A DNA stretch of 64,000 nucleotides from DAIQNV01 sp038748775 (GCA_038748775.1 JBCDIT010000006.1:62001-126000); one strand, 5' to 3'. Numbered from the stretch's first letter, positions 18,309 through 30,463 are shown. Notes: a model not told the origin generated them from the letters alone. A program made the numbers and translations.

Positions 18309-19534
18309 GTCCACCCCTGTTGATCCGGGGGGCTCGTCTCCTGACGCTCGGAGATGAAACCGGCCCGCTGCGGGGTTCGGACGCTGGTGATCTGGTCGCC
18401 ATTGACGGGGGTGATGTCCTCGTCATCAACGGCGCTGTTGATACTGTTGGGACGGCTATCGAAACGCCGCCTGCGTGCGAGGTCATCGAGGCCAATGGAC
18501 GCGTGGTGATGCCGGCGTTCGTCGATGCGCATACCCACGCCTGCTGGGCAGGGGAACGCTACGCCGAATGGGAAGCCAAGCTCGAAGGAGCGTCGTACCT
18601 TGAACTGCTCGCACGCGGCGGCGGGATCATGTCGACGGTGCGATCCGTACGGTCCGCGACGGTCGAACAGCTCACGGAGCAACTGCTCCACCGCCTCGAA
18701 CTCGTCATCGAGACGGGTACAACGGCCATCGAAGTGAAGTCCGGCTACGGCTTGGATGCCGCGACCGAGTTGAAGATGCTGCGGTCGATCGCCTCGGCCG
18801 CCGAGGCCTGGGCAGGGCGGGTATCGATGACAGCGTGCATTGGGCACGCGATCGATCCCGACCAGGCTGATCCGGTGCGGCAAACCACCGATGAGACGCT
18901 CGGCGTCATCTCTGCGGCGTTTCCCGGGATCACGATCGACGCGTATTGCGAATCCGGAGCGTGGTCGCTCGAGGCGTGCCTACAACTCTTCGACGCGGCT
19001 CGGGCCGCCGGCCACCCTGTACGCGTGCATGCCGATCAGTTCAACGATCTGGGGATGATCCCTGAGGCGATCTCGCGCGGCTACCGGAGCGTTGATCATC
19101 TTGAGGCGACCACGCCGGAACACCTCTCGGCTCTTGCCGGCTCCGGGCTCTTCGGCGTGATGCTCCCGGCCTCGGGTTTCCACCTCGACGGCCGATACGC
19201 CGACGGCCGGGCGTTTATTGATGCCGGCGGCGCACCAGTCATCGCGAGCAACCTCAACCCCGGATCTGCGCCGTGTTTCGATATGGCAACGGTGATTGCC
19301 TTGAGCGTTCGCCATAACCGGCTTTCCCCGGCGGAGGCGATCGTGGCGTGCACTCGGAACGCCGCGGCGTTGCTCGGCTTCCAGGATCTCGGACGCATCG
19401 CGCCCGGGGCCTCGGCGGATCTCATACTCCTGCGGCACACCGACGAACGCGCGCTTGCCCACGATCTCGGTGGGCGTCATATCGACGCTGTCTTTATCAA
19501 CGGCGTTCGGGCGTACTCGGCTACGGGCGAATGA
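18305..19534 (+). CDS. hutI: Imidazolonepropionase
   Basis: 409 residues of the amidohydrolase superfamily. The metal site HxH is in FVDAHTHACWAGERYAEW, followed by the family-specific LARGGGIMSTVRSVR. Later come the His of VHADQFN, the DHLEATTPE segment and the catalytic Asp region ASNLNPGSAPC. It opens the ring of imidazolonepropionate to formiminoglutamate. The start is GTG 18305, overlapping the hutG stop in GTGA. It ends 14 bases inside the end of the convergent lipid-kinase gene. Confidence 0.95.
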   Translation: MSPPLLIRGARLLTLGDETGPLRGSDAGDLVAIDGGDVLVINGAVDTVGTAIETPPACEVIEANGRVVMPAFVDAHTHACWAGERYAEWEAKLEGASYLELLARGGGIMSTVRSVRSATVEQLTEQLLHRLELVIETGTTAIEVKSGYGLDAATELKMLRSIASAAEAWAGRVSMTACIGHAIDPDQADPVRQTTDETLGVISAAFPGITIDAYCESGAWSLEACLQLFDAARAAGHPVRVHADQFNDLGMIPEAISRGYRSVDHLEATTPEHLSALAGSGLFGVMLPASGFHLDGRYADGRAFIDAGGAPVIASNLNPGSAPCFDMATVIALSVRHNRLSPAEAIVACTRNAAALLGFQDLGRIAPGASADLILLRHTDERALAHDLGGRHIDAVFINGVRAYSATGE

Positions 19535-20426
19535 CAGGCAGGGCCCTGGGCTGGACACCGAGCCGGATCTCGCGGGCCCCGTTCATCGGCAGGGCCTCGC
19601 CATCGGCTTGCCAGACACTTTTTTTGCCATGAACGGTCACCGCGATCGATGTCCCAGACCGATAGACGAGCCGTTTGTCGCGGAGGTGCCACCCCACTCT
19701 GGCGCGGAGAATCCACGACGTGGCTTGCGCCGACGTCGTACAAGGCATGAAAAGAACGTCGAGCTTTGCGCTGACGCTGCTCGCATGGCGAGCGAAATCA
19801 ACGCCCGTTCCGTACGGCCTTGCGTTCGCTACAACCACCCACCCAGTCACGTCGCTCACGATCCGTTGCCCGTCGACGTCGATCGTCAGGCGAGGGATCG
19901 ACGGGCGGACAAGCTCATCGACGACCGGCTGGGCGTACGCGGCGTGACCTATGGCCTTCGTTCGCTGGTCTGCGAGCCGATGGACCACGCCGGCATCGGG
20001 ACCGGCGCTGGCCATGATCAGGAATCGAAACTCGGCTTCGCCTTGGGTAGCGCCGGCGAGGTCGGTCAACGCGACGTCGCGTCGTCTGAGCGCGACGGCG
20101 AGCGCCCCGGGGTCTCTCGACATCCCGAACTGCCTCGCGAAGAGGTTCTCGTTGCCGACGGGGACGTGGTAAACAGGCGTCTCCGTCTGTGACGCCAGGC
20201 CGGCGACACGGCTGAGGGTGCCGTCGCCCCCGAAAACCACCAACGCATCGGCCCCGGCGAACCGCGCGGGGTCGAACGGTTCGCCTGCTTCCGCGTCGAC
20301 GCCGCGGATCGCCGCGAGGCGCTTGACCCCGAATCCTTCGGATGCCAGAACCGCCTCGAATCGATCTGCGAGGCGGACAGCGCGTCCGCGGCCAGATTTC
20401 GGGTTCACGAGCATGACAACACCCAC
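19521..20426 (-). CDS. Diacylglycerol kinase catalytic-domain protein
   Basis: About 302 residues. The first strand and loop VGVVMLVNPKSGRGRA, the nucleotide-binding VVFGGDGTLSRVAG and a later VPVGNENLFARQFG (in place of the usual PxGTxNxxAR) define the DAGK/YegS fold. The C-terminal half, including VWQADGEALP, is the beta-sandwich domain. It probably phosphorylates a lipid alcohol; the substrate is open. I start at GTG 20426 so the first beta strand is complete; ATG 20414 is the alternative. The annotated frame extends further upstream, but that would run into the divergent map gene. Confidence 0.8.
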   Translation of the reverse strand: MGVVMLVNPKSGRGRAVRLADRFEAVLASEGFGVKRLAAIRGVDAEAGEPFDPARFAGADALVVFGGDGTLSRVAGLASQTETPVYHVPVGNENLFARQFGMSRDPGALAVALRRRDVALTDLAGATQGEAEFRFLIMASAGPDAGVVHRLADQRTKAIGHAAYAQPVVDELVRPSIPRLTIDVDGQRIVSDVTGWVVVANARPYGTGVDFARHASSVSAKLDVLFMPCTTSAQATSWILRARVGWHLRDKRLVYRSGTSIAVTVHGKKSVWQADGEALPMNGAREIRLGVQPRALPVIRP

Positions 20427-20482
20427 GGAACGAACGATAGCGACCGGCTGCGCTCGGTGAGGATCCGCGCTAGCATGGGCCG

Positions 20483-21307
20483 ATGCCGCCAATCCCCAAG
20501 CTGTCTCCTGCCGAAGCCGACGCGGCCTACGCCGCGGCCCAAAAAGTCGTGGATGTCCATCGTGCGTTGGCTTCGTTCCTCGCACCGGGCCAAACCACAG
20601 CTCAGATCGACACGTTCGTCGGGCGCACGCTGGATGAACTCAGCTGCAAAAGCTGCTTCCAGGGCTATAAGCCCGGCGGCATGCCCCCCTTCCCGAGCCA
20701 CGCGTGTTTGTCGGTGAACGACTGCATCGTCCACGGCACCGCGGTCACCCACGAGGGCCCGCTGTCGGAGGGCGACGTCCTCAAGATCGACATCGGGGTG
20801 AGCTTTCGGGGCTGGATCGGTGATGCGGCGTGGACGTACGTCTTCGGCGAGCCGACGCCCGAAGTTCGCAAGCTCTGCGACGCCGGCAAGGATTCGCTCC
20901 GTCTCGGCGTCGAGGAACTCCGTCCGGGCAACACGTATCGGGCGTGGGCTGAGCGTGTTCAGGGCATCGTCGAGCACGACCGAGGTCTCCACCTCGTGCG
21001 AGGCCTCGGCGGGCACGGGTACGGACGCAAGCTTCACGCGCCCCCGTTCGTCGCAAACGTCGTTGAGAGCTACCGGGGCGAATGGCCCGACGGCGCTCGG
21101 GAATGCGAGCCGGGCGTGCTGATAGCGGTCGAACCCATGATCGCCATCGGTACCCCGAAGACGAGCCAGGGCAACCGCTCGTGGCCGATCTTCACGGCGG
21201 ACGGATCGCTCGCGGTGCATTATGAGCACGACGTGCTCATCACCGAGAACGGACCGAGGGTGCTGACCGAGGGGTTGGAGGACGTGACCGATGTCATCGC
21301 CTGCTGA
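20483..21307 (+). CDS. map: Methionine aminopeptidase, type I
   Basis: 274 residues with all five metal ligands in context: HGTAVTHEG region, VLKIDIGVSFRGWIGDAAWT (two Asp), GHGYGRKLHAPPFV (His), IAVEPMIAIG (Glu) and the final Glu in VHYEHDVLITENGP. It trims the initiator methionine from new proteins. It lacks the N-terminal zinc-finger extension seen in some longer forms, though KSCF near 55 is odd. The last 17 bases overlap the start of trpA, suggesting coupled translation. Confidence 0.93.
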   Translation: MPPIPKLSPAEADAAYAAAQKVVDVHRALASFLAPGQTTAQIDTFVGRTLDELSCKSCFQGYKPGGMPPFPSHACLSVNDCIVHGTAVTHEGPLSEGDVLKIDIGVSFRGWIGDAAWTYVFGEPTPEVRKLCDAGKDSLRLGVEELRPGNTYRAWAERVQGIVEHDRGLHLVRGLGGHGYGRKLHAPPFVANVVESYRGEWPDGARECEPGVLIAVEPMIAIGTPKTSQGNRSWPIFTADGSLAVHYEHDVLITENGPRVLTEGLEDVTDVIAC

Positions 21308-22169
21308 TCCCGCGCCTCGTGAACCCGATCGTCGCCACCCCGGCCCTCGCGGCCAGGCCTCTGCGGTGGGGCGTGTCGCCGACGTCTTCGCGGCGATGCG
21401 CGATCGGGATGAGACGACGGTGATCCCGTTTGTCTGCGGCGGTCACCCCAGCGCCGCGTCGACTGGCGAGTTGGTTGAACAACTCGACGGTGCGGGCGCG
21501 AAGATCATCGAGGTTGGCGTTCCATTCAGTGACCCGATCGCTGACGGACCGGTGATCGCCGCGGCGATGCACAAGGTTCTCACCTCTGGCGTTCGGTTCA
21601 GCGACGTGTTCGATCAGATCGCGGGCATCCGTGATCGCGTCGACGCGGCGCTCGTCGCGATGGTCAGCGTTTCGATCGTTCATGGATCCGGGGGCCCGGA
21701 CGCGTTCTGCGAACGAGCCAAAGCGGCGGGTTTCGACGGGTTCATTTTCCCCGACGCGCCGCTCGAGGAGACGGCAGCACTCGCCGACGCGGCGGGTTCG
21801 AGAGATCTCTCGGTGACACTGCTGATCTCCCCCACGACCCCTACGGACCGCGCCGAGGCGATCGCCTCAGCGTGCACCGGGTTTGTGTATCTGCTGGCGA
21901 GGAGCGGGATCACCGGTGAACGCTCCGACACGCCGGACGTCGGCCCGAGGGTGGCGGAGTTGAGGCGATCGACGCGGTTGCCGATCGCGTGCGGGTTCGG
22001 TATTTCAACCGCTGAGCATGTCGCCGCGGTCGTCGAACACGCCGATGCAGCCATCGTGGGCAGCGCTCTTGTTCGGGCGATCCAGGCGGCTAAAGACTCG
22101 GGCGCAAACCCGGTCTCGGCGGCGGTCGATCTTTACACCGAGTTGACGACCGGGACGGTGTCGCTTTGA
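21291..22169 (+). CDS. trpA: Tryptophan synthase alpha subunit
   Basis: 292 residues. The catalytic Glu and Asp are in KIIEVGVPFSDPIADGPVI, and GFIFPDAPLEE, the YLLARSGITGE loop and ACGFGIST follow in family order. It cleaves indole-3-glycerol phosphate and passes indole to TrpB, which is not in this window. The N-terminus carries about 25 extra charged and proline-rich residues. The gene overlaps map upstream and the NeuD-like gene downstream (TTGA). No other trp gene is present, so it is split from the classical operon. Confidence 0.94.
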   Translation: MSSPADPAPREPDRRHPGPRGQASAVGRVADVFAAMRDRDETTVIPFVCGGHPSAASTGELVEQLDGAGAKIIEVGVPFSDPIADGPVIAAAMHKVLTSGVRFSDVFDQIAGIRDRVDAALVAMVSVSIVHGSGGPDAFCERAKAAGFDGFIFPDAPLEETAALADAAGSRDLSVTLLISPTTPTDRAEAIASACTGFVYLLARSGITGERSDTPDVGPRVAELRRSTRLPIACGFGISTAEHVAAVVEHADAAIVGSALVRAIQAAKDSGANPVSAAVDLYTELTTGTVSL

Positions 22170-22822
22170 GTCGGCGCATCGCGCTGATCGGTGGCGGAGG
22201 ACACGCCAAGGTCATCATCGACGCGGTCCGGATGATGGGCCGATTCGCAACCGCCCTCGACCACGTCGTCGCTATTGTCGACGATGATTCGTCAAAGCAC
22301 GGCTCAGAGATCATGGGCATCCCCGTCATCGGCCCTACCGTCATGGTGTCACAGGCCGACGCGGACTCCATCTTCGTTGCTGTTGGTAGCGCAGGCGATG
22401 CGCGGCCTCGTCGGCGGCTCTTCGATATCGCTACCGCTTCCGGGCTTGCGCTTCCGACGATTGCTCACCCGGCTTCAATCGTCTCGCCGGATGCCTCGAT
22501 CGGAGACGGAACTTGTCTGCTCGCGGCGAGCGTGGTGCAAGTTGCCGCGACGGTCGGCGCGAACGTGATTGTGAACACCGGTGCTATCGTCGAGCACGAC
22601 GCCACGATCGGGGATCACTCGCACGTTTGCCCAGGTGCGGTCGTTCTCGGAAACGCTCGGGTTGGACAGGCCTGCCATATCGGAGCCGGTTCGGTCGTGG
22701 TGCAGGGCGTACGGGTCGGCGATGGCGCGGTCGTCGCTGCCGGCGCGGTTGTGAGGGCGGATGTCGAACCGAACCAGGTGGTGGGCGGTGTCCCCGCTCG
22801 GGTGATGAGTGTGCTGTCGTAA
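22166..22822 (+). CDS. NeuD/PglD-type sugar O- or N-acetyltransferase
   Basis: 218 residues. The N-terminal IALIGGGGHAKVIIDA is the nucleotide-sugar-binding Rossmann-like half of the NeuD/PglD/WeeI group. From about residue 105 a left-handed beta helix runs in hexapeptide steps (ASIVSPDASIGDGTCLLA to IGAGSVVVQGVRVGDGAVVA). It ends with the usual VVGGVPARVM. These enzymes acetylate UDP-amino sugars or sialic-acid-type sugars for surface glycans. The start is TTG 22166, sharing TTGA with the trpA stop. No glycan gene is next to it, so the substrate is unknown. Confidence 0.85.
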   Translation: MSRRIALIGGGGHAKVIIDAVRMMGRFATALDHVVAIVDDDSSKHGSEIMGIPVIGPTVMVSQADADSIFVAVGSAGDARPRRRLFDIATASGLALPTIAHPASIVSPDASIGDGTCLLAASVVQVAATVGANVIVNTGAIVEHDATIGDHSHVCPGAVVLGNARVGQACHIGAGSVVVQGVRVGDGAVVAAGAVVRADVEPNQVVGGVPARVMSVLS

Positions 22823-25699
<2,877 letters not shown>

Positions 25700-25910
25700 C
25701 TTTGGACCGATCGAGAGGCCTCATTGTGCCTGAAACTTACCTGTCTTGCCTCGGGTGTGGTATCCGTGGCGTGTGTTCGGGTAGAAAGGGCGTGAATCGG
25801 CGGGCGGGGCATCGCTCCGAGTGTGATGCCCTCTTTATGAGCGTCGAGTCGGGGTTTGTGTCACTGCTTGTTTGCGATAGGCTTGTGCGGGGCATGCCAG
25901 AGGAACCGTG

Positions 25911-28856
25911 ATGCGTTGTTCAAGTGGTATCTCGACCCGCGCCGCCTTGCTGGTACTCTGCGCTGGAACAGCGCAGGGTGTCGCGCAGGACTGCAATCTC
26001 GACCTCATCCCCGACCAGCAGCAGACGCTGCTGTGGGTCGGTCCCGACATGTTCTTTAACGATTTCGGCGATGCCGACTCGTGGGCGAACGTCTTCGGAC
26101 TCCCGTCGGTGCCGGCCTTGGACACGGTCTGCCTCTTCGATCCAAACCAGAGCGGGCTAGGGTCGGCAGTCGTCGGTGTCATCGACCCATTCAGGCAGGT
26201 CGAGGGGTTTGAAGTCGCCTTCGGCCAGGTCGACCTCCAATTGACCAACTCGGCGACGCTCCGCATCAACGGCGACATCCCGGGTTGCCGCGAGACGGCC
26301 ATCGGTACCCAACGCTTTGAGACGACGGATGTTGATGTCTTCGGGACCGGTTTGTTCTCCGCAGAACGCCTCGTCGTCGGCGTCGGGGAAGACAACCAGG
26401 CCACGCTGACGTTCGATGACATCGGGACGAATCAACTGGGCATCGATGTCGGCCGGCTCCTCGCAGGCGCTGGCGGCGATGGCACCGTCGTCGTCAACGG
26501 AGGCCAGTTCCGCGTCGCATCGAACGCGGCGATCGGCGACCAGCCCGGGCGGTTCGGTTCGCTTTCACTCAACGGCTCGACCTCACAACTCGCCTTCATC
26601 GGCCCGCCCGGGCAAGACATCGTCGTTGGGCAGAGCGGCGACGGCGTTCTCGAGTTGCACCCTGGCGCGATGGCCAGCACGGATCTGCCGATCGACCTGA
26701 TCATCGGCGCCCAGCCTGGGTCTCGCGGCACGTTCTCCGTGCGGGCGAACACGTTCAACTCTGCCGAGGCCCAGCTCTCTCTGACCACCTTCGAGGTCGG
26801 CCGTTTCGGAACCGGTGTCCTCGATCTCTCGTCACTCGGTTCACTTCGCACACAGACCGACGGGATTGTCGAACTGGCGAGTCAGAGCGGATCCGCGGCG
26901 ACTGTGAACATCCAAAACGCCGGGTGGACCGAAGCGTTCGCCCCGGTGCATGTCGGCGTTCGGGGGTTCGCCGATCTCAACATTCGCGACGGTGGCTTGC
27001 TCGACGCCGACACCCGGGTCTTGCGCCGGGGCAGCCTCAACGGCGGCGGAACAGTCGTCGGCTCGGTTGGCGTCATCGGCGGACGCATCGCGCCGTTCAA
27101 CCCCGACAGCTTTTCAAGAACGCTCGTTGTCGAAGGTCCTTTGACTTTCTCCGGCTTCGATCCGTATAACGGCCTCTTCGAGCGAGGTCGCCTCGAGATC
27201 ATCTTGAACGACTTTGTTGGAGCGTCCGACAGCGTCGATGCTACCCAGCCGGTCGCGGTGAACGGGACGCTCTCGGTGCTCGCTTCGGCCGATCTGGCGC
27301 CGGCGATCGGCGACGCGACCACGATCCTCTCCGGGTTCCCGTTCGTCACCGGGCAGTTCCGAGGGCTCACCGTCCCGGCGTTCTCGAACAACACGACCCT
27401 CGGCGTGGTGTACGGGCCCGACTTTGTCGACGTTGTCGTCGAGCCTCGGGCAAGTCAAGACCCGACGTTTGAACCACCGCAAGGTTTCGACACGGTTGAT
27501 GGCCTCCCTCAGGCCGCCGCGGTGTCGGGCGACGTGACGAACGACGGGTTCCCCGATCTCCTCGTCGTCGCGACAGACTCCGCAGGGCCCGGGCGACTGG
27601 TCTTGCTTCGAAATCTCGGGGTCGATGGCAACGGAAACTGGAACGGCTACGACCATCCTGTCACGTTCGGAACCGTCGAGTCCGAGCCCGTCGGGATCGG
27701 CCTGGGTGACTTCAACTCGGACGACGCTGTCGACGTTGTCTTCGTCACGAGAGCCCCTGGCGGGAACGGCATCGTCCGCATCCGTTCCAACGATCCGACC
27801 AATCTCGGCGATTTCTCAAACCTCGGGCCCTCGTTCACCATCGAGAACGACCCGGTCGATCTTGCTGTTGGCGAGTTCAACGCGGACGGCGTGCCAGACG
27901 TCGCCGTAGCCGGCACGTTCGCAACGATCACGAGCAGCGCCGAGGGCGGCATGCTCCGCACGTCGAGCGGTCGCGTGACGACGCTGAACACGATGACCGC
28001 GAGCGCTGAGGACATCGACATCGGCGTGCAGCCCGGATCGATCGATACGGTCGGCGGTACGTCGACACCCGGGACCGACGACGTCGGCGTCACCTGTGTG
28101 GGCGAGAGCATGCTCTTCGTCTTGCAGAACGACGGCGCGGGCAGCTTCCCGACATTCGACGTCGAAGCCGTTGGAGCAAACCCGACCGGCGTCAACGCCG
28201 GCGACATCGACGGCGACGGCGAGGAAGACCTCCTCACGACGGACACCGACTCGGGTACCGTCAGCATCGCGCTCGCGATCCCGGGCTCATCGCCCACCGA
28301 CGTCGCCGCGGCGATCTCGCTCCCGACCGATAACCTCGACGGATCGCAGCCAAGGTCGGCCGTCTTCGCCGATCTCGACGGAGACAACGACCTCGACGTC
28401 GCGGTCATCGCCCGCGACAACGGAGGGGTGCCTCGGATCCGTCGTCTGCTGTTCGAGGGGCTCGGGCCGAACGATGAGCTCGTGTTCCTCAACCCACAAG
28501 ACGCGGCTGCCCCCGCCCCCGAGGAACCCGAGCCGATCGAGCTCCTCACTGACGATGTCGACGGGGACGGGCTGCAGGACCTGATCGTGCTCTACTCGGA
28601 CGGGAATGCGTTTAGCGCCTCGCGAGGACCGGTTCCGATCGCGGACGCGGAGGTCTCGGTCCGGCTCAATACGACGAGCATCTGCCCCGCTGACCTCGCG
28701 GCGCCGTTCGGCATCCTCGACCTCGCCGACGTCGACGCGTTCATCGTCGCGTTCCTGAACAACGACCCCGCCGCCGACCTCGCGGCACCGTTCGGGGTGA
28801 TCGACCTCAGCGATATCGACGCGTTCATCACGTCGTTCCTCGCCGGTTGTCCCTGA
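25911..28856 (+). CDS. Large secreted protein with VCBS/FG-GAP repeats and a dockerin-like tail
   Basis: 981 residues. A signal peptide (ALLVLCAGTAQGVAQ) leads to DCNLDLIPDQ, the common opening of planctomycete secreted proteins. Residues about 30-500 form a repetitive beta-rich region with recurring GTVVVNGG / GVLDLSSLGSL-type turns like autotransporter passengers. Residues 510-900 carry calcium-binding FG-GAP/VCBS blades: DVTNDGFPDLLVV, DFNSDDAVDVVFV, DIDGDGEEDLLT, DLDGDNDLDVAVI, DVDGDGLQDLIVL. The end has two dockerin-like repeats (CPADLAAPFGILDLADVDAF; VIDLSDIDAFITSFLAGCP). It is probably an adhesin or surface scaffold. GTG 25908 directly precedes ATG 25911; the ATG is used. Confidence 0.85.
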   Translation: MRCSSGISTRAALLVLCAGTAQGVAQDCNLDLIPDQQQTLLWVGPDMFFNDFGDADSWANVFGLPSVPALDTVCLFDPNQSGLGSAVVGVIDPFRQVEGFEVAFGQVDLQLTNSATLRINGDIPGCRETAIGTQRFETTDVDVFGTGLFSAERLVVGVGEDNQATLTFDDIGTNQLGIDVGRLLAGAGGDGTVVVNGGQFRVASNAAIGDQPGRFGSLSLNGSTSQLAFIGPPGQDIVVGQSGDGVLELHPGAMASTDLPIDLIIGAQPGSRGTFSVRANTFNSAEAQLSLTTFEVGRFGTGVLDLSSLGSLRTQTDGIVELASQSGSAATVNIQNAGWTEAFAPVHVGVRGFADLNIRDGGLLDADTRVLRRGSLNGGGTVVGSVGVIGGRIAPFNPDSFSRTLVVEGPLTFSGFDPYNGLFERGRLEIILNDFVGASDSVDATQPVAVNGTLSVLASADLAPAIGDATTILSGFPFVTGQFRGLTVPAFSNNTTLGVVYGPDFVDVVVEPRASQDPTFEPPQGFDTVDGLPQAAAVSGDVTNDGFPDLLVVATDSAGPGRLVLLRNLGVDGNGNWNGYDHPVTFGTVESEPVGIGLGDFNSDDAVDVVFVTRAPGGNGIVRIRSNDPTNLGDFSNLGPSFTIENDPVDLAVGEFNADGVPDVAVAGTFATITSSAEGGMLRTSSGRVTTLNTMTASAEDIDIGVQPGSIDTVGGTSTPGTDDVGVTCVGESMLFVLQNDGAGSFPTFDVEAVGANPTGVNAGDIDGDGEEDLLTTDTDSGTVSIALAIPGSSPTDVAAAISLPTDNLDGSQPRSAVFADLDGDNDLDVAVIARDNGGVPRIRRLLFEGLGPNDELVFLNPQDAAAPAPEEPEPIELLTDDVDGDGLQDLIVLYSDGNAFSASRGPVPIADAEVSVRLNTTSICPADLAAPFGILDLADVDAFIVAFLNNDPAADLAAPFGVIDLSDIDAFITSFLAGCP

Positions 28857-28888
28857 CGGCTGGCGCCAAGATCTCCGGGCGCAAAGAA

Positions 28889-28908
28889 GAGCCCCCTCGT
28901 GGGGGCTC
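28889..28908. terminator. Bidirectional hairpin terminator
   Basis: GAGCCCCC and GGGGGCTC pair as a perfect 8-bp stem with a TCGT loop. It is flanked by CTTTACT on the right and AAAGAA on the left, so each strand has a short T-rich run after the stem. It lies between the convergent ends of the VCBS protein and the EF-hand gene and suits both. Confidence 0.75.
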
Positions 28909-28945
28909 CTTTACTGCGCTACCGATTGAAGTCGCAGAGCGGGCG

Positions 28946-29986
28946 TCAGGGACTGTCGGACCCGCCTTGCCCGCCACCACCACCGCCGCCCCCCCGCCTT
29001 CCGCCGCCGCGGCCTCCGAACCCGCCCCAACCGCCGCGGCGGCCGAAGCTCTGGGCCGCCTCAGGGTCGACCGGGTCGGCCATCATCTGGTCGCGGAAGA
29101 CCTCGAGGTCGGAGTTGCTGACGACTCCGTCCCCGTCGGCGTCGGCCGATTCGTCGCCGGCCGCGTAGGCGGACATGTACGAATCGAGATCGGCGGCGCC
29201 GAGGGATCCGTCTCCGTCGGTGTCGTAGTCGCGGATGAAGCGCAGCTGCTCGCGTTCTTCCGAAGTGACTTGGAACGCCTCATAGCCCTCATCCTGATCG
29301 AGCCGGCCGTCCGCATCCGCATCGAAGCGTTCGATCGCCTGCTCTTCTTGCTGCATACGTCGGACGCGCATCTCGTTGAACGCCGTGGACTGCTCGGTTT
29401 CAGAGAGCTGGCCATCGCCATCGGCGTCGAACTCGGGGAGCAACCGCTCTTCCATCGCGGTCCGACGCTCTTCCATGAACTCTTCCATCGCGGCTTCTTC
29501 TTCAGCGTTTAGCACGCCATCGCCGTCAAGGTCAAACCGCCGCGTCAAGCGTTCCCGGGCTCGGGATTCCATGCGCTCGCGGAACTGTTGGAATGCGGAC
29601 AGCTGTTCGTCTTCCGAGATCTCGCCATCTCCGTTGGGGTCGAGGCGGGCTTGCATCTGAGACCGCCACTCTTGACGTCGCTCCCACATCGCGCTGAATT
29701 CCGCGGCCGAGATCTGACCGTCGCCGTCGGTATCGAAGCGTCCCATCGGGCCGCGAGCGGGCGTCGACGTCGACCGGGCCGACGCCGGAGCCCGGGTCCG
29801 CTGCTCGGTTTCAACCTCGGACGACACCGGGGCCATCGGGGTCACCCGGCGAGTCTGGGGCGCGGCCGGGGCCGCGTCTGTCACGACGATTTCCTGTTCG
29901 GTGGTCGACCCACCCATGAGCGAGACCACGGCGGCGGTTCCGGCGACCGCGATTAGTGCGCCAACGGTGATGACTTTCGCGTCCAT
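28946..29986 (-). CDS. Membrane-anchored multi-EF-hand protein
   Basis: 346 residues. An N-terminal helix (VITVGALIAVAGTAAVVSLMG) acts as signal or anchor, followed by a Pro/Ala/Thr linker to about 80. Then at least six EF-hand-type loops follow: DTDGDGQISAAE, DPNGDGEISEDE, DLDGDGVLNAEE, DADGDGQLSETE, DADADGRLDQDE and DTDGDGSLGAAD, with DADGDGVVSNSD a seventh. The tail is a glycine/arginine run. It probably binds calcium in the periplasm or at the surface; a precise role is unknown. It is convergent with the VCBS protein and shares its terminator. Confidence 0.8.
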   Translation of the reverse strand: MDAKVITVGALIAVAGTAAVVSLMGGSTTEQEIVVTDAAPAAPQTRRVTPMAPVSSEVETEQRTRAPASARSTSTPARGPMGRFDTDGDGQISAAEFSAMWERRQEWRSQMQARLDPNGDGEISEDEQLSAFQQFRERMESRARERLTRRFDLDGDGVLNAEEEAAMEEFMEERRTAMEERLLPEFDADGDGQLSETEQSTAFNEMRVRRMQQEEQAIERFDADADGRLDQDEGYEAFQVTSEEREQLRFIRDYDTDGDGSLGAADLDSYMSAYAAGDESADADGDGVVSNSDLEVFRDQMMADPVDPEAAQSFGRRGGWGGFGGRGGGRRGGGGGGGGQGGSDSP

Positions 29987-30228
29987 CAGGATCTCCGGCA
30001 GAGGGTGAGTTTCGCGGCCCGGCGGCCTGCTTCAGGGTGTGAACGTGCGTGCCAAGCGTCGATTGCAGCGTAGGTTCGAAGATCGTGGGCCCCGCAGATT
30101 CGCGGTTCTGGGCGGCGTTCAGGAATAGGGCGGGTCTTGGCGCGGGGTTTCACGGCAGGGATCACAGCCGAACGTAACCGTCGGCGTCTGCCTTGCCGAC
30201 CCCCGAGCCGACACCAATGACGACCGCG

Positions 30229-30316
30229 GAACGCGAGAAACCCGGGGTGCGATGACTCCTGCCATGACTCCCGGAAACCCGTAGAACGTGAGAAAACGGG
30301 GGTCCGACGACTCCCG
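30229..30316 (+). repeat. Imperfect 33-bp direct repeat beside the attachment site
   Basis: Copy one is 30229-30261 and copy two 30284-30316; 27 of 33 bases agree, starting GAACGYGAGAAA and ending GAYGACTCCYG. The core GACTCCCG recurs at 30264-30274, 30307-30317, 30493-30502 and 30505-30515, thus on both sides of the tRNA fragment. Spaced short repeats like this are typical of arm-type integrase binding sites. The preceding 29987-30228 is GC-rich with no gene or RNA that I can recognise. Confidence 0.6.
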
Positions 30317-30362
30317 GTTTTTATCGAAAGTTCGCTCGAGCCTGTTCGGTCGAACTTGTAAA

Positions 30363-30378
30363 CACTGGCGGGCCAGTG
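30363..30378 (-). terminator. Short hairpin after the tRNA fragment
   Basis: CACTGGC and GCCAGTG form a perfect 7-bp inverted repeat with a 2-base centre, 12 bases beyond the 3' end of the tRNA-like fragment on the minus strand. There is only a weak T run (TGTTTAC). It may be the old tRNA terminator or part of the recombination site. Confidence 0.35.
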
Positions 30379-30389
30379 CCTTACCTGAA

Positions 30390-30431
30390 TGGCGAAGGGG
30401 AGACTCGAACTCCCGACCTGAGGGTTATGAA
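30390..30431 (-). other. Displaced 3' half of a tRNA-Met-like gene (attachment core)
   Basis: Read leftward: loop TTCATAA with anticodon CAT (30429-30427), 3' anticodon strand CCCTC, variable bases AGGTC, a perfect T stem GGGAG/CTCCC closing TTCGAGT, acceptor strand CTTCGCC and discriminator A at 30390. The 5' side is not a tRNA: bases right of 30431 do not pair with CCCTC, and no D arm or 5' acceptor strand GGCGAAG follows. The homology therefore stops in the anticodon loop, a standard crossover site for tyrosine recombinases. An intact tRNA is predicted at the far end of the prophage. Confidence 0.75.
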
Positions 30432-30440
30432 GAGCCCGCT

Positions 30441-30463
30441 TATGCAAGACAAAGTCTTGCATA
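30441..30463. repeat. Perfect 10-bp inverted repeat next to the attachment core
   Basis: TATGCAAGAC (30441-30450) and GTCTTGCATA (30454-30463) flank AAA. It lies 10 bases beyond the tRNA fragment and 78 bases before the integrase start. It could be an integrase or excisionase site or an operator controlling the integrase gene. There is no T run, so a terminator is less likely. Confidence 0.6.
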
